Source of the DNA: an uncultured Oscillospiraceae bacterium
Lineage (GTDB): Bacteria > Bacillota > Clostridia > Oscillospirales > Oscillospiraceae
DNA: 9,689 bases
Direction: 5' to 3'
Assembly: GCA_934565775.1 (NCBI GenBank)
Contig: CAKTIN010000069.1
Coordinates: 1-9,689 of the forward strand
The notes below the pieces were generated by a model, which saw only the letters and a program-made list of their open reading frames with translations, did no database searches and was not told the origin of the DNA. This document shows positions 1 to 9,208 of the stretch, one piece after another; position 1 is the first letter of the stretch; each line of letters opens with the position of its first letter. The translations under genes and the position numbers were made by a program.

Positions 1-1380
<1,380 letters not shown>

Positions 1381-1415
1381 AAGGATATTCTTCCTCTCCT
1401 TAGATTTACTAGAAC

Positions 1416-1444
1416 AGTATACGATACTTTTCCCTATTTTACAA
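1416..1444 (-). promoter_or_regulatory. Predicted sigma-A promoter of asnS
   Basis: On the minus strand, TTGTAA (1444-1439) and TATACT (1421-1416) are separated by exactly 17 nt. The expected start of transcription is near 1409, giving a leader of about 28 nt before the asnS ATG. The promoter lies downstream of the hairpin at 1469-1497, so asnS can be expressed independently of the ATP synthase operon. Prediction from sequence only. Confidence 0.7.
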
Positions 1445-1468
1445 GGGGTTTTCGTAAAAATTGAAACT

Positions 1469-1497
1469 TTCCCGGTGCAGCAGAGCCGCACCGGGAA
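1469..1497 (-). terminator. Probable (weak) intrinsic terminator of the atp operon
   Basis: A perfect inverted repeat, CCCGGTGC / GCACCGGG, extended by two U-A pairs to 10 bp, encloses a 9-nt loop. It lies 17 nt beyond the atpC stop. On the transcript the stem is followed by AGUUUCAAUUUUU, so the U-tract is interrupted by AGUUUCAA before a clean run of five U. It is the only terminator-like structure between atpC and asnS. The imperfect tail suggests partial read-through into asnS. Confidence 0.55.
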
Positions 1498-1514
1498 GAA
1501 AGCGGGTTTTAAGG

Positions 1515-1922
1515 TCAACGGGACTGCTGGGCAACGCTCTTGCGGATCAGCGCCCGCTTCAGCCGGGCCTCCGCCATGCGGATTTCCTGGCTGGTGGCGT
1601 CCTTCTTGTGCAGAACCTTCTGGGCGCGCTCATAGGAAGCGTCTGCCCGGGCGGCGTCGATCTGGTCGGCCCACTCAAAGGTGGTGGGGACCAGAGTGAC
1701 CTTGCCGTCCAGCACAGAGAGCATTCCGCCGATGCAAGCGGCCTTTCGGGTGCCGGACTCGGTGACGATGGTGGCCTCACCCATGCCCAGAGGCGTTACA
1801 AAATCCGTATGCCGGGCGAGAATGCCCACCTGGCCGGAGGTGGCCCGGACGCTGAGCTCCGTGGCTTCTCCGTCAAATTGCAGCCCGTCGGGGGTAACGA
1901 TCTTTAAGCGGAAGGTTGCCAT
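1515..1922 (-). CDS. atpC: F1Fo ATP synthase subunit epsilon
   Basis: Epsilon is part of the central rotor stalk of F1. It couples gamma to the c-ring and can inhibit ATP hydrolysis when its C-terminal helices extend. The protein has 135 residues, the usual length. The N-terminal beta-sandwich (about 1-84) includes [10 protein letters not shown] and the conserved [16 protein letters not shown] (30-45). The C-terminal helical pair (about 86-133) begins with IDAARA (88-93), which fits the I/L-D-x-x-R-A ATP-binding motif of bacterial epsilon subunits. The ATG follows the atpD stop by 2 nt, and its ribosome site, AAGGGTGA, overlaps the end of atpD, implying translational coupling. It is the last gene of the operon. 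Confidence 0.97.
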   Translation of the reverse strand: MATFRLKIVTPDGLQFDGEATELSVRATSGQVGILARHTDFVTPLGMGEATIVTESGTRKAACIGGMLSVLDGKVTLVPTTFEWADQIDAARADASYERAQKVLHKKDATSQEIRMAEARLKRALIRKSVAQQSR

Positions 1923-1924
1923 GC

Positions 1925-3403
<1,479 letters not shown>

Positions 3404-4261
3404 TCAGCTTTCTGCGCCGGCGACGATCTCGGTGATCTCCTGGGTAATGGCGCCCTGGCGGGCACGGTTGTACTTCAGGCTCAGGTCCGCGATCATATCC
3501 TCGGTGTTCTTTGTGGCGGTATCCATGGCGGTGCGGCGGGCGGCCAGCTCGGAGGCCACAGACTCACACAGGGCGCCATAGACGATGCCGCCCAGATATT
3601 CCGGCACGATGGTGTCAAACACCGCCCGGGGGGAGGGGTCATACAGCACGTCCGTCCGGGTGGCCGGGGCGTCCGCCTGGGCTTCCGTCCGCAGGGGCAG
3701 CAGGGGCCGGGTGGCGGGAGACTGAGACAGGATGGATACGAAATTCGTCCAGCCCAGGCGCAGCTCGTCGAACTGCCCGTCCAGGAAGCCCTTGGACAGA
3801 AGCTTGGACAGGGAGAAGCAATCTGCAATGGAGATCTCCGCAGCCTCCGCATAGGCGGTGGTGAGGATCTCGATCTGCCGCAGGCGGAAGAACTCCACCG
3901 CCTTTTTGCCGATGGGCAGGACGCACACAGGCTTGCCGCAGGCGGTCATCTCCCCGTAAACCATTTTCAAAATGTTGCTGTTGTAACCCCCAGCCAGACC
4001 GCGGTCACCGGCAATGACCACATAGCAGACCTTCTTCACGGGGCGCTCCTCCAGATAGGGGGAGGAGAAATCGCCGCCGGTGCGGATAATGTCCTGCATG
4101 GCGCCGGAGAGGATCTGGAAATAGGGGCGGCTGGATGCGATGCGCTCCTGGGCATGGCGCAGCTTGGAAGCAGCGACCATCTGCATGGCCTTGGTAATTT
4201 GCTTCGTGCCCTCCATGCTCTTGATTCGCAGCTTAATATCTTTCATGGACGCAGCGGCCAT
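3404..4261 (-). CDS. atpG: F1Fo ATP synthase subunit gamma
   Basis: Gamma is the central shaft that rotates inside the alpha3-beta3 head. The 285 residues are normal length. The N-terminal coiled-coil helix holds the conserved IKSMEGTKQITKAMQMVAASKL (13-34 region). The Rossmann-like middle has the GDRGLAGGYN signature (85-94). The C-terminal helix carries KYNRARQGAITQEITEIV (263-280), which reaches up into the head. The start at 4261 follows AAGGAG by 8 nt; a second in-frame Met at residue 6 is less well placed. That ribosome site runs straight on from the atpA stop codon (TAAGGAAGGAG), a compact 16-nt junction suggesting coupled translation. Confidence 0.97.
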   Translation of the reverse strand: MAAASMKDIKLRIKSMEGTKQITKAMQMVAASKLRHAQERIASSRPYFQILSGAMQDIIRTGGDFSSPYLEERPVKKVCYVVIAGDRGLAGGYNSNILKMVYGEMTACGKPVCVLPIGKKAVEFFRLRQIEILTTAYAEAAEISIADCFSLSKLLSKGFLDGQFDELRLGWTNFVSILSQSPATRPLLPLRTEAQADAPATRTDVLYDPSPRAVFDTIVPEYLGGIVYGALCESVASELAARRTAMDTATKNTEDMIADLSLKYNRARQGAITQEITEIVAGAES

Positions 4262-4277
4262 GGGTCACACTCCTTCC

Positions 4278-5792
4278 TTAGTTTGCCTGAGGAAGGCTGG
4301 CAGCGACCTGGGCCAGGACGGCCTTCAGAGCCTCCTCCGTCTCCGGAGAGAGGACCTTTGTCGTGGCGATGGCGTCCAGAATCTCCCGGTGGGAGGTGTC
4401 CAGCACCTCAAAGAGCTCCGCCTCATACCGGGCCACATCCTCTACGGCGACCTTCGCCAGGAAGCCGTTGACCACGGCGTAAAGGATGCAGACCTGATGG
4501 GCAACCTCCACGGGAGAGCCGTTCTTCTGCTTCAGGACCTCCACGATGCGGGCACCCTGGGCCAGACGGGCCTTGGTATCTGCGTCCAGGTCGGAGCCGA
4601 ACTGGGCAAAGCTTTGCAGCTCCCGGTACTGGGAGTACAGCAGCTTCAGAGAACCGGCGACCTTCTTCATGGCCTTGATCTGAGCGGAGCCGCCCACGCG
4701 GGACACGGAGATGCCGGGGTTCACGGCGGGCATAACGCCGGAGTTGAACAGCTCGGTCTCCAGGAAGATCTGACCGTCGGTAATGGAAATGACGTTGGTG
4801 GGGATATAGGCGGAGACGTCGCCTGCCTGGGTCTCAATAATGGGCAGGGCGGTCAGGCTGCCGCCGCCGTATTCCTTGGACAGATGGGCGGCGCGCTCCA
4901 GCAGACGGGAATGGAGATAGAACACGTCGCCGGGGTAAGCCTCCCGTCCGGGGGGGCGGCGGATCAGCAGCGAAATGGCGCGATAGGCCACGGCGTGCTT
5001 ACTGAGGTCGTCATAGATCACCAGCACATCCTTGCCCTGGTGCATGAAATACTCGCCCATGGTGCAGCCCGCATAGGGGGCGATATACTGCATGGGGGCC
5101 AGCTCCGAAGCGGTTGCGGAGACCACGATGGTATAATCCATAGCTCCGGCCAGGGTGAAGCTGTTGACCAACTGGGCCACGGTGGACCGCTTCTGACCGA
5201 TGGCCACATAAATGCAGATCACATTTTTGCCCTTCTGGTTCAGAATGGTATCGGTGGCAATGGTGGTCTTGCCGGTCTGACGGTCGCCGATGATGAGCTC
5301 ACGCTGGCCCCGGCCGATGGGGATCATGGAGTCAATGGCCTTGATACCCGTCTGAAGGGGGACATTGACCGCTTCCCGCTGGATAATGCCGGGAGCAGGG
5401 GCCTCGATGGGCTTGTACGCGGCGGCGGTGATGGGACCCTTGCCGTCAATGGGCTCGCCCAGCGCGTTTACCACGCGGCCGATAAGGCCCTCGCCCACGG
5501 GGACGGAGACTACGCGGCCGGTCCGCTTTACGGTGTCGCCCTCTTCGATGTCGCTGTCATCGCCCAGGATGACGATGGAGACGGTGTTCTCCTCCAGGTT
5601 CTGGGCCATGCCGTAAGCGCCGCAGGGGAACTCCACCAGCTCGTTCATCATGCACTTTTCCAGGCCGGAGGCAGTGGCGATGCCGTCGCCGACGGTAATA
5701 ACGGTGCCGGTTTCGCTTTGCTCCAGCTTGTTTTCGTAATTTTTAATCTGCTCACGGATGATTTTTGTAATTTCTTCCGGTCTTAATTCCAT
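4278..5792 (-). CDS. atpA: F1Fo ATP synthase subunit alpha
   Basis: Alpha forms the non-catalytic nucleotide sites and supplies the arginine finger to the beta sites. The 504 residues are typical. The N-terminus [20 protein letters not shown] is the delta-binding segment. Walker A is GDRQTGKT (169-176), Walker B VLVIYDD (256-262), then [20 protein letters not shown] (278-297). The arginine finger is R365 in [10 protein letters not shown]. The gap to atpH is 19 nt. The ribosome site is weak (TAGGGAAAGC before ATG), which is notable for a subunit needed in three copies and may mean reliance on coupling to atpH. Sequence and length are otherwise ordinary. Confidence 0.98.
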   Translation of the reverse strand: MELRPEEITKIIREQIKNYENKLEQSETGTVITVGDGIATASGLEKCMMNELVEFPCGAYGMAQNLEENTVSIVILGDDSDIEEGDTVKRTGRVVSVPVGEGLIGRVVNALGEPIDGKGPITAAAYKPIEAPAPGIIQREAVNVPLQTGIKAIDSMIPIGRGQRELIIGDRQTGKTTIATDTILNQKGKNVICIYVAIGQKRSTVAQLVNSFTLAGAMDYTIVVSATASELAPMQYIAPYAGCTMGEYFMHQGKDVLVIYDDLSKHAVAYRAISLLIRRPPGREAYPGDVFYLHSRLLERAAHLSKEYGGGSLTALPIIETQAGDVSAYIPTNVISITDGQIFLETELFNSGVMPAVNPGISVSRVGGSAQIKAMKKVAGSLKLLYSQYRELQSFAQFGSDLDADTKARLAQGARIVEVLKQKNGSPVEVAHQVCILYAVVNGFLAKVAVEDVARYEAELFEVLDTSHREILDAIATTKVLSPETEEALKAVLAQVAASLPQAN

Positions 5793-5811
5793 GCTTTCCC
5801 TACTTTCTGTC

Positions 5812-6351
5812 TCAAAGTACGGTATTTTTCAATTGGGATCTGATGTCGTCCAGACGGCGGCGGACCGTGCCGTCCAGCTGCTCGCCATCCATATCCAGGC
5901 GCACGCCGCCCAGGCAGGCGGGGTCCACCAGATAGGTCATCTCCACGCGCTTGCCGGTCACGGACCGGAGCTTCTGCTCCAGCCGCTCCCGCAGGGCGGG
6001 GGACATGGGGGCCGCCGTTACGGCGCGGACGGGAAGAATCCCGTTGTCCGCATAGTACCGGGCGGTAAAGGCTTTGCAGCAGCCGGAAAATTCCCGAATT
6101 TTATCCCGCTCGGTGAGCAGCTTCAGGAAATTCAGCGTATAGGGCGAGACCTTCCCCCGAAAGCTGCGATCCAGCACCTGGCCGCGCTCCTCCTTGGAAA
6201 CGGAGGGGGTAGACAGCAGGGTGAGGAAGGCGGGCTCCCGGGAAAAAGCGGTGTCCAGAGCCCGGAGCTCTTCCAGGGTGGCCTCCGCAAGGCCCTCGGA
6301 GACGGTCAGATCATACAGCGCGTCGCCGTATACCTTGGCAGCCTCGGTCAT
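5812..6351 (-). CDS. atpH: F1Fo ATP synthase subunit delta (OSCP-like)
   Basis: Delta sits at the top of F1 and joins alpha to the peripheral b stalk. It has 179 residues, family size. The N-terminal six-helix domain covers about 1-105 ([16 protein letters not shown] at 5-20; [11 protein letters not shown] at 75-85). The C-terminal domain has the recognisable [28 protein letters not shown] (143-170), matching the family's D-P-x-x-x-G-G...D-G-x-V pattern. Start and upstream stop overlap as ATGA with atpF (4 nt), so translation is probably coupled; no strong separate ribosome site is visible. Identity rests on this C-terminal motif and its position between atpF and atpA. Confidence 0.95.
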   Translation of the reverse strand: MTEAAKVYGDALYDLTVSEGLAEATLEELRALDTAFSREPAFLTLLSTPSVSKEERGQVLDRSFRGKVSPYTLNFLKLLTERDKIREFSGCCKAFTARYYADNGILPVRAVTAAPMSPALRERLEQKLRSVTGKRVEMTYLVDPACLGGVRLDMDGEQLDGTVRRRLDDIRSQLKNTVL

Positions 6352-6854
6352 GACGGATCACCCAATCTGTCGATGAAGGAGGAGATCAGCTTCTCCTGAT
6401 CCTGGGGATGCAGCTCCTTCTCCACGACCTTTTCCGCAATGGCCACGGCCATGCCGGAAATATCGTCCTTGACGTCGTTCAATGCCTGCTTCTTTTCCCG
6501 GACAATGTCTGCCCGGGCCTTTTCCCGGATGGCGTCCGCCTCCCGGTTGGCAGCGGCGAGCACGTCCTCTTCCCGGCGCTGGGCCTTGGCGGCGGCATCC
6601 CGCAGGATGGCGTCCCGCTGGGCGTTGGCGCCGGCCAGCTGGTTCTGATACTCGGCCTTCATGGCCTCGGCCTCCTGTTTGGAGGAGGCGGCGTCCGCAT
6701 ACAGGCCGTCAATCTCGGCCTGCCGGTCGTCGATCATTTTCTTCACCGGCTTGAAGAGGAACTTCTTCATGACAAGAAATACAGCAATGGTATTCAGCAG
6801 GGTAAACAGCGCTGTCCATAGATCAACGCCGATAAAACTCTCGAAGCCTTCCAC
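6348..6854 (-). CDS. atpF: F1Fo ATP synthase subunit b (GTG start)
   Basis: Subunit b forms the dimeric peripheral stalk that holds the head still against the rotor. The 168 residues comprise one N-terminal membrane helix (about 12-33, LWTALFTLLNTIAVFLVMKKFLF) followed by a long charged, alanine-rich coiled coil (about 40-150) and a short C-terminal tail that binds delta. The start codon is GTG, chosen because AAAGGAG (6870-6864) lies 9 nt upstream and the resulting N-terminus runs directly into the membrane helix. The stop overlaps the atpH start by 4 nt. The gap to atpE is 45 nt, with no promoter recognised. Confidence 0.96.
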   Translation of the reverse strand: MEGFESFIGVDLWTALFTLLNTIAVFLVMKKFLFKPVKKMIDDRQAEIDGLYADAASSKQEAEAMKAEYQNQLAGANAQRDAILRDAAAKAQRREEDVLAAANREADAIREKARADIVREKKQALNDVKDDISGMAVAIAEKVVEKELHPQDQEKLISSFIDRLGDPS

Positions 6855-6863
6855 AGGGCAACA

Positions 6864-6870
6864 CTCCTTT
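6864..6870 (-). promoter_or_regulatory. Ribosome binding site deciding the GTG start of atpF
   Basis: AAAGGAG on the minus strand lies 9 nt before the GTG at 6854-6852. There is no ATG with a comparable site nearby, so the non-ATG start is well supported by position. Confidence 0.75.
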
Positions 6871-6899
6871 CCGTGGGGTTGTTATGCTGCCGAAGGCAA

Positions 6900-7195
<296 letters not shown>

Positions 7196-7218
7196 GACGA
7201 ATGAAGCGGGGAGCCGGG

Positions 7219-8115
7219 TCAGGCGGTACGCTCCTCCGGAGCGGGACAAGCGCCGCTAATATAGACCATGGTTAGCAGGCAGAATACGAAGGCTTGAATA
7301 AAGCCGGAGAACAGGTCAAAATACAAAGACAGCAGCGCGGGAATTCCAAAGGACAGGAAGGGAACGCCGGGGAGTATCCCCCAAATATCCAGCGCGCCGA
7401 ATAGGCCGATTGCCGCGCAGAGTATACCGAACACCAGGGCGGCTTTTTTCTTTTGCCGGAGCCACAGGAAAATCAGACCGGCTCCGACCAGCAGAAGGAA
7501 TACGGCCATCAGAATACCGGCGGAGGCGATCAGCTTCAGGATCATGACCGACAATCCGGACAGGGCGGTGTATAAAATGCTGGTAATGACGCCGCCGCCG
7601 ACTACGTTGCCGAAGTGACGGAAGGCCATGGAGATGGGCTGGGCAATTTCGGAAATGATATTCATGGGAGTCATAACGACAATCGGCTCGGTAAAGCCCT
7701 TCAGCCAGCCCAGGAAACCGTTATTCTTAATGCTGTTATACCAGATAAGGCCGCTGACCATCAGCGCCCAGGTGAGGGTCGTGCTCAGGTCGGCAGTGGA
7801 GGAGCGCAGGAAACCGGTCATGCCGATTAAGGAGCCGCAGAGGGACGAGAGGAAGATCGTTCCGATAAAGGGGGTCCAGTGAGCGTTATGCGCACCCATC
7901 GTCTCGCTTGTGAGCGCATAAAGCATGGAAACGCCCTTTTCGACTAAGACCTGCGCGGCGCCGGGCCGTTTTGTGAGCTTCTTCCCGAGAAAATATGCAG
8001 CAAAGCAGAGCAGAAGCGTCACAAGGAGGGATGAAACGGTGGTCTGCGTAATGGGAATGCCGCCAAGAATGGGGATCTCAAAATAAATCTTGGGACCGGT
8101 TACATTAACATTCAT
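7219..8115 (-). CDS. atpB: F1Fo ATP synthase subunit a, with an extra membrane insertion
   Basis: Subunit a is the membrane stator that provides the ion half-channels facing the c-ring. The 298 residues are long for a Firmicute. The essential arginine is R166 in SMAFRHFGN (162-170). The final helix pair is intact: GIPALLSLYFDLFSGFIQAFVFCLLTMVYISGA (257-289), with the conserved Q274. Between R166 and Q274 are 108 residues, against 42 between Arg210 and Gln252 in E. coli subunit a. The excess, about 189-248 (bases 7372-7551), contains two strongly hydrophobic segments (about 190-218 and 225-246) split by LRQKKKAA. The frame is uninterrupted. The start overlaps the atpI stop as ATGA and has AGGTGA 9 nt upstream. 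Confidence 0.95.
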   Translation of the reverse strand: MNVNVTGPKIYFEIPILGGIPITQTTVSSLLVTLLLCFAAYFLGKKLTKRPGAAQVLVEKGVSMLYALTSETMGAHNAHWTPFIGTIFLSSLCGSLIGMTGFLRSSTADLSTTLTWALMVSGLIWYNSIKNNGFLGWLKGFTEPIVVMTPMNIISEIAQPISMAFRHFGNVVGGGVITSILYTALSGLSVMILKLIASAGILMAVFLLLVGAGLIFLWLRQKKKAALVFGILCAAIGLFGALDIWGILPGVPFLSFGIPALLSLYFDLFSGFIQAFVFCLLTMVYISGACPAPEERTA

Positions 8116-8519
8116 GATGGATTGTCACCTGACTTTCGGAAAAATTCAGAAATCGTTAGCACAGGCCGAATGCAGACCAGGGGAAGCAGAAGGGTAAAGA
8201 CATTGCATAGGCCGCTTTTTATGAGAGCAAAAAACAGAAGGAACAGGATCACATAGCGCAGGAGGAAGGAAATCTGAATGAGGCGCTGGCCGCTTGCGGG
8301 ATTTCCGGCTTCAGCCCGATCCGCCGCCATTCCGGCGCCGACGGACATGAAAAAGAAATTCAGCCAGGCAAGCAAAAAGCCCAGTATCCCGCCCAGCCAT
8401 ATACTGCGGCTCCAGCTGCTCAGTAAGCCGGCAACGGAAACGATGACTGCGGAGCAGAGGGCGAGACCAATGGCCATATAGCCGCTCTCCCGAAAAATGA
8501 CTTTTTTAGCTTCATCCAA
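8112..8519 (-). CDS. atpI: ATP synthase accessory protein I (AtpI family), TTG start
   Basis: This small membrane protein is assigned to the AtpI family by four predicted membrane segments (about 14-33, 39-63, 81-101 and 105-127), 135 residues and its place immediately before atpB. AtpI proteins have been linked to c-ring assembly in Na+-type enzymes such as those of Propionigenium and Acetobacterium, which fits the c subunit here; that role is family knowledge, not seen directly. The TTG start gives MDEAKKVIFRESGY and is preceded 9 nt upstream by GGAGGT. The nearest in-frame Met is residue 15, at the start of the first membrane segment, and lacks such a site. Sequence similarity in this family is low, so the call rests on topology and context. 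Confidence 0.8.
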   Translation of the reverse strand: MDEAKKVIFRESGYMAIGLALCSAVIVSVAGLLSSWSRSIWLGGILGFLLAWLNFFFMSVGAGMAADRAEAGNPASGQRLIQISFLLRYVILFLLFFALIKSGLCNVFTLLLPLVCIRPVLTISEFFRKSGDNPS

Positions 8520-8528
8520 TGTTGATCT

Positions 8529-8534
8529 ACCTCC
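8529..8534 (-). promoter_or_regulatory. Ribosome binding site deciding the TTG start of atpI
   Basis: GGAGGT on the minus strand begins 4 nt after the stop codon of the preceding gene and ends 9 nt before the TTG at 8519-8517. An ATG at 8515-8513 is in another frame and cannot start this gene. Confidence 0.7.
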
Positions 8535-8537
8535 GCG

Positions 8538-8792
8538 CTAGCCGTCGTGTTCATTGAAAGATGGGGGCGAGGGCTTCTCCGGGGATTTTGAATTGCGGTT
8601 TATGGTTCGCAATGCAGAGAGAAAACCGGATAGTGCGCCGCCGAATCCCAGGACTATTCCCAAGATGACGATCCAGATGCCCCAATGAAACCGCTGCCGG
8701 AGCCAGACGGCGCCCAATATGCACACGGCCAGGGGAGAGGCCACAGAAAAACCGAGCTGCGTCAACCAGGCAAGAAGCTTTAGATCCTTCAT
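8538..8792 (-). CDS. AtpZ/AtpQ-like small membrane protein, first gene of the atp operon
   Basis: The 84-residue protein has two predicted membrane helices (about 12-31 and 37-61) joined by the short basic turn LRQRFHWG (31-38), then a hydrophilic, proline- and serine-rich tail (62-84). This size, topology and position before atpI match the AtpZ/AtpQ family (F0F1-ATPase 'gate' proteins). These have been proposed to act with AtpI in Mg2+/Ca2+ transport or to support the enzyme; I cannot tell which applies here. The start at 8792 is chosen because AAGGAGG (8807-8801) lies 8 nt upstream. A longer frame beginning at 8837 would read through that site. The gene is followed after 18 nt by atpI. Confidence 0.75.
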   Translation of the reverse strand: MKDLKLLAWLTQLGFSVASPLAVCILGAVWLRQRFHWGIWIVILGIVLGFGGALSGFLSALRTINRNSKSPEKPSPPSFNEHDG

Positions 8793-8863
8793 GGTGCGCG
8801 CCTCCTTCGTCAGCCGAGAACTGTAAGAAATGGCCATTCTTCCGTATTCTACAACTTATGCCT

Positions 8864-8892
8864 AGTATACCATGGAGAGTCGAAAAAAGCAA
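8864..8892 (-). promoter_or_regulatory. Predicted promoter of the ATP synthase operon
   Basis: On the minus strand TTGCTT (8892-8887) and TATACT (8869-8864) are 17 nt apart. TGG directly before TATACT forms an extended -10 element (TGnTATACT). Transcription should start near 8857, leaving a leader of about 65 nt before the first gene. No operator or riboswitch was recognised in that leader. This is the best promoter upstream of the whole operon. Confidence 0.75.
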
Positions 8893-8906
8893 GGAAAATA
8901 TACAAC

Positions 8907-9024
8907 TTCCCCCGGTGCAGACCGGCGAAAATCCGGCACTTTTTATGATTTGCCGGGCGGGGGAAAATATACGCCGGGGTGCATCTTTTCCTTCCGGCCG
9001 GCATAGAATGATGTGTTGACCCGG
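8907..9024. other. Divergent intergenic region: inverted repeats and CCGG cluster
   Basis: This stretch lies between the atp promoter and the small plus-strand gene. It contains a perfect 8-bp inverted repeat, TTCCCCCG (8907-8914) / CGGGGGAA (8958-8965). A smaller hairpin (8915-8939, GTG plus CCGG arms around CGAAAAT) sits inside it, followed by TTTTT. CCGG occurs eight times (8912, 8922, 8933, 8953, 8974, 8994, 8998, 9021), about one being expected by chance. No known riboswitch class or regulator site was recognised, and no convincing plus-strand promoter; TAGAAT at 9004-9009 has no -35 partner. Confidence 0.4.
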
Positions 9025-9031
9025 AAGGAGG
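9025..9031 (+). promoter_or_regulatory. Strong ribosome binding site of the 26-residue small gene
   Basis: AAGGAGG lies 8 nt before the ATG at 9040. This consensus match with ideal spacing is the main argument that the short frame is translated. Confidence 0.55.
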
Positions 9032-9039
9032 GGAGCAAA

Positions 9040-9120
9040 ATGGAAGGAACCTGGACGGACAGCGGGGATATTGACGACCTGATCTTCGGCGATGAGCCCT
9101 ATTTTATCAGCGAGCGCTAG
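9040..9120 (+). CDS. Possible 26-residue acidic small protein, function unknown
   Basis: I do not recognise this protein. The frame ATG...TAG encodes 26 residues: MEGTWTDSGDIDDLIFGDEP followed by YFISER. It has eight acidic residues and one basic residue (Arg26), with aromatic positions W5, F16, Y21 and F22. No membrane segment, signal peptide or metal-binding cysteines are seen. Support comes from a near-perfect ribosome site (AAGGAGG, 8-nt spacing), a hairpin with a U-run 11 nt after the stop, and placement as a separate unit before the prfB promoter. Against it: no clear promoter upstream and very short length. It could be a small protein or a leader peptide; its frame does not run into prfB in phase. 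Confidence 0.45.
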   Translation: MEGTWTDSGDIDDLIFGDEPYFISER

Positions 9121-9131
9121 GATTTTCTGCG

Positions 9132-9156
9132 TTTCCCCTTTACAGGGGGGATTTTT
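9132..9156 (+). terminator. Probable intrinsic terminator after the small gene
   Basis: TTTCCCCT (9132-9139) can pair with AGGGGGGA (9144-9151), including two G-U pairs, around a TTAC loop, followed by TTTTT (9152-9156). It lies just after the small gene's stop and overlaps the -35 element of the prfB promoter, so it would insulate prfB from upstream transcription. Confidence 0.5.
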
Positions 9157-9167
9157 CCGGCTATAAT
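9139..9167 (+). promoter_or_regulatory. Predicted sigma-A promoter of prfB
   Basis: TTTACA (9139-9144) and a perfect TATAAT (9162-9167) are 17 nt apart. Transcription should begin near 9174, giving a leader of about 35 nt before the prfB ATG. It is the best-scoring promoter by eye in the window. Confidence 0.8.
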
Positions 9168-9208
9168 AGCAGGAGAACAGACTATTACTTGCAGAAAGTG
9201 GAATTGCT

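Noticed and set aside
4140..5786. Long open frame on the plus strand (548 codons) opposite atpA and the atpG start
   Set aside because: Antisense shadow of atpA, with the same low-complexity composition and no domain.
8793..8837. Upstream in-frame start at 8837 for the first operon gene
   Set aside because: It would translate through the strong AAGGAGG at 8807-8801, which marks 8792 as the start.
8922..8944. Terminator-like CCGG hairpin followed by TTTTT on the plus strand
   Set aside because: There is no plus-strand gene to its left for it to terminate, and the stem is only 4 bp plus a bulged 3 bp.
8907..9039. A known riboswitch in the divergent region
   Set aside because: The stems and loops do not match any class I can recall, including fluoride, guanidine, c-di-GMP and preQ1.
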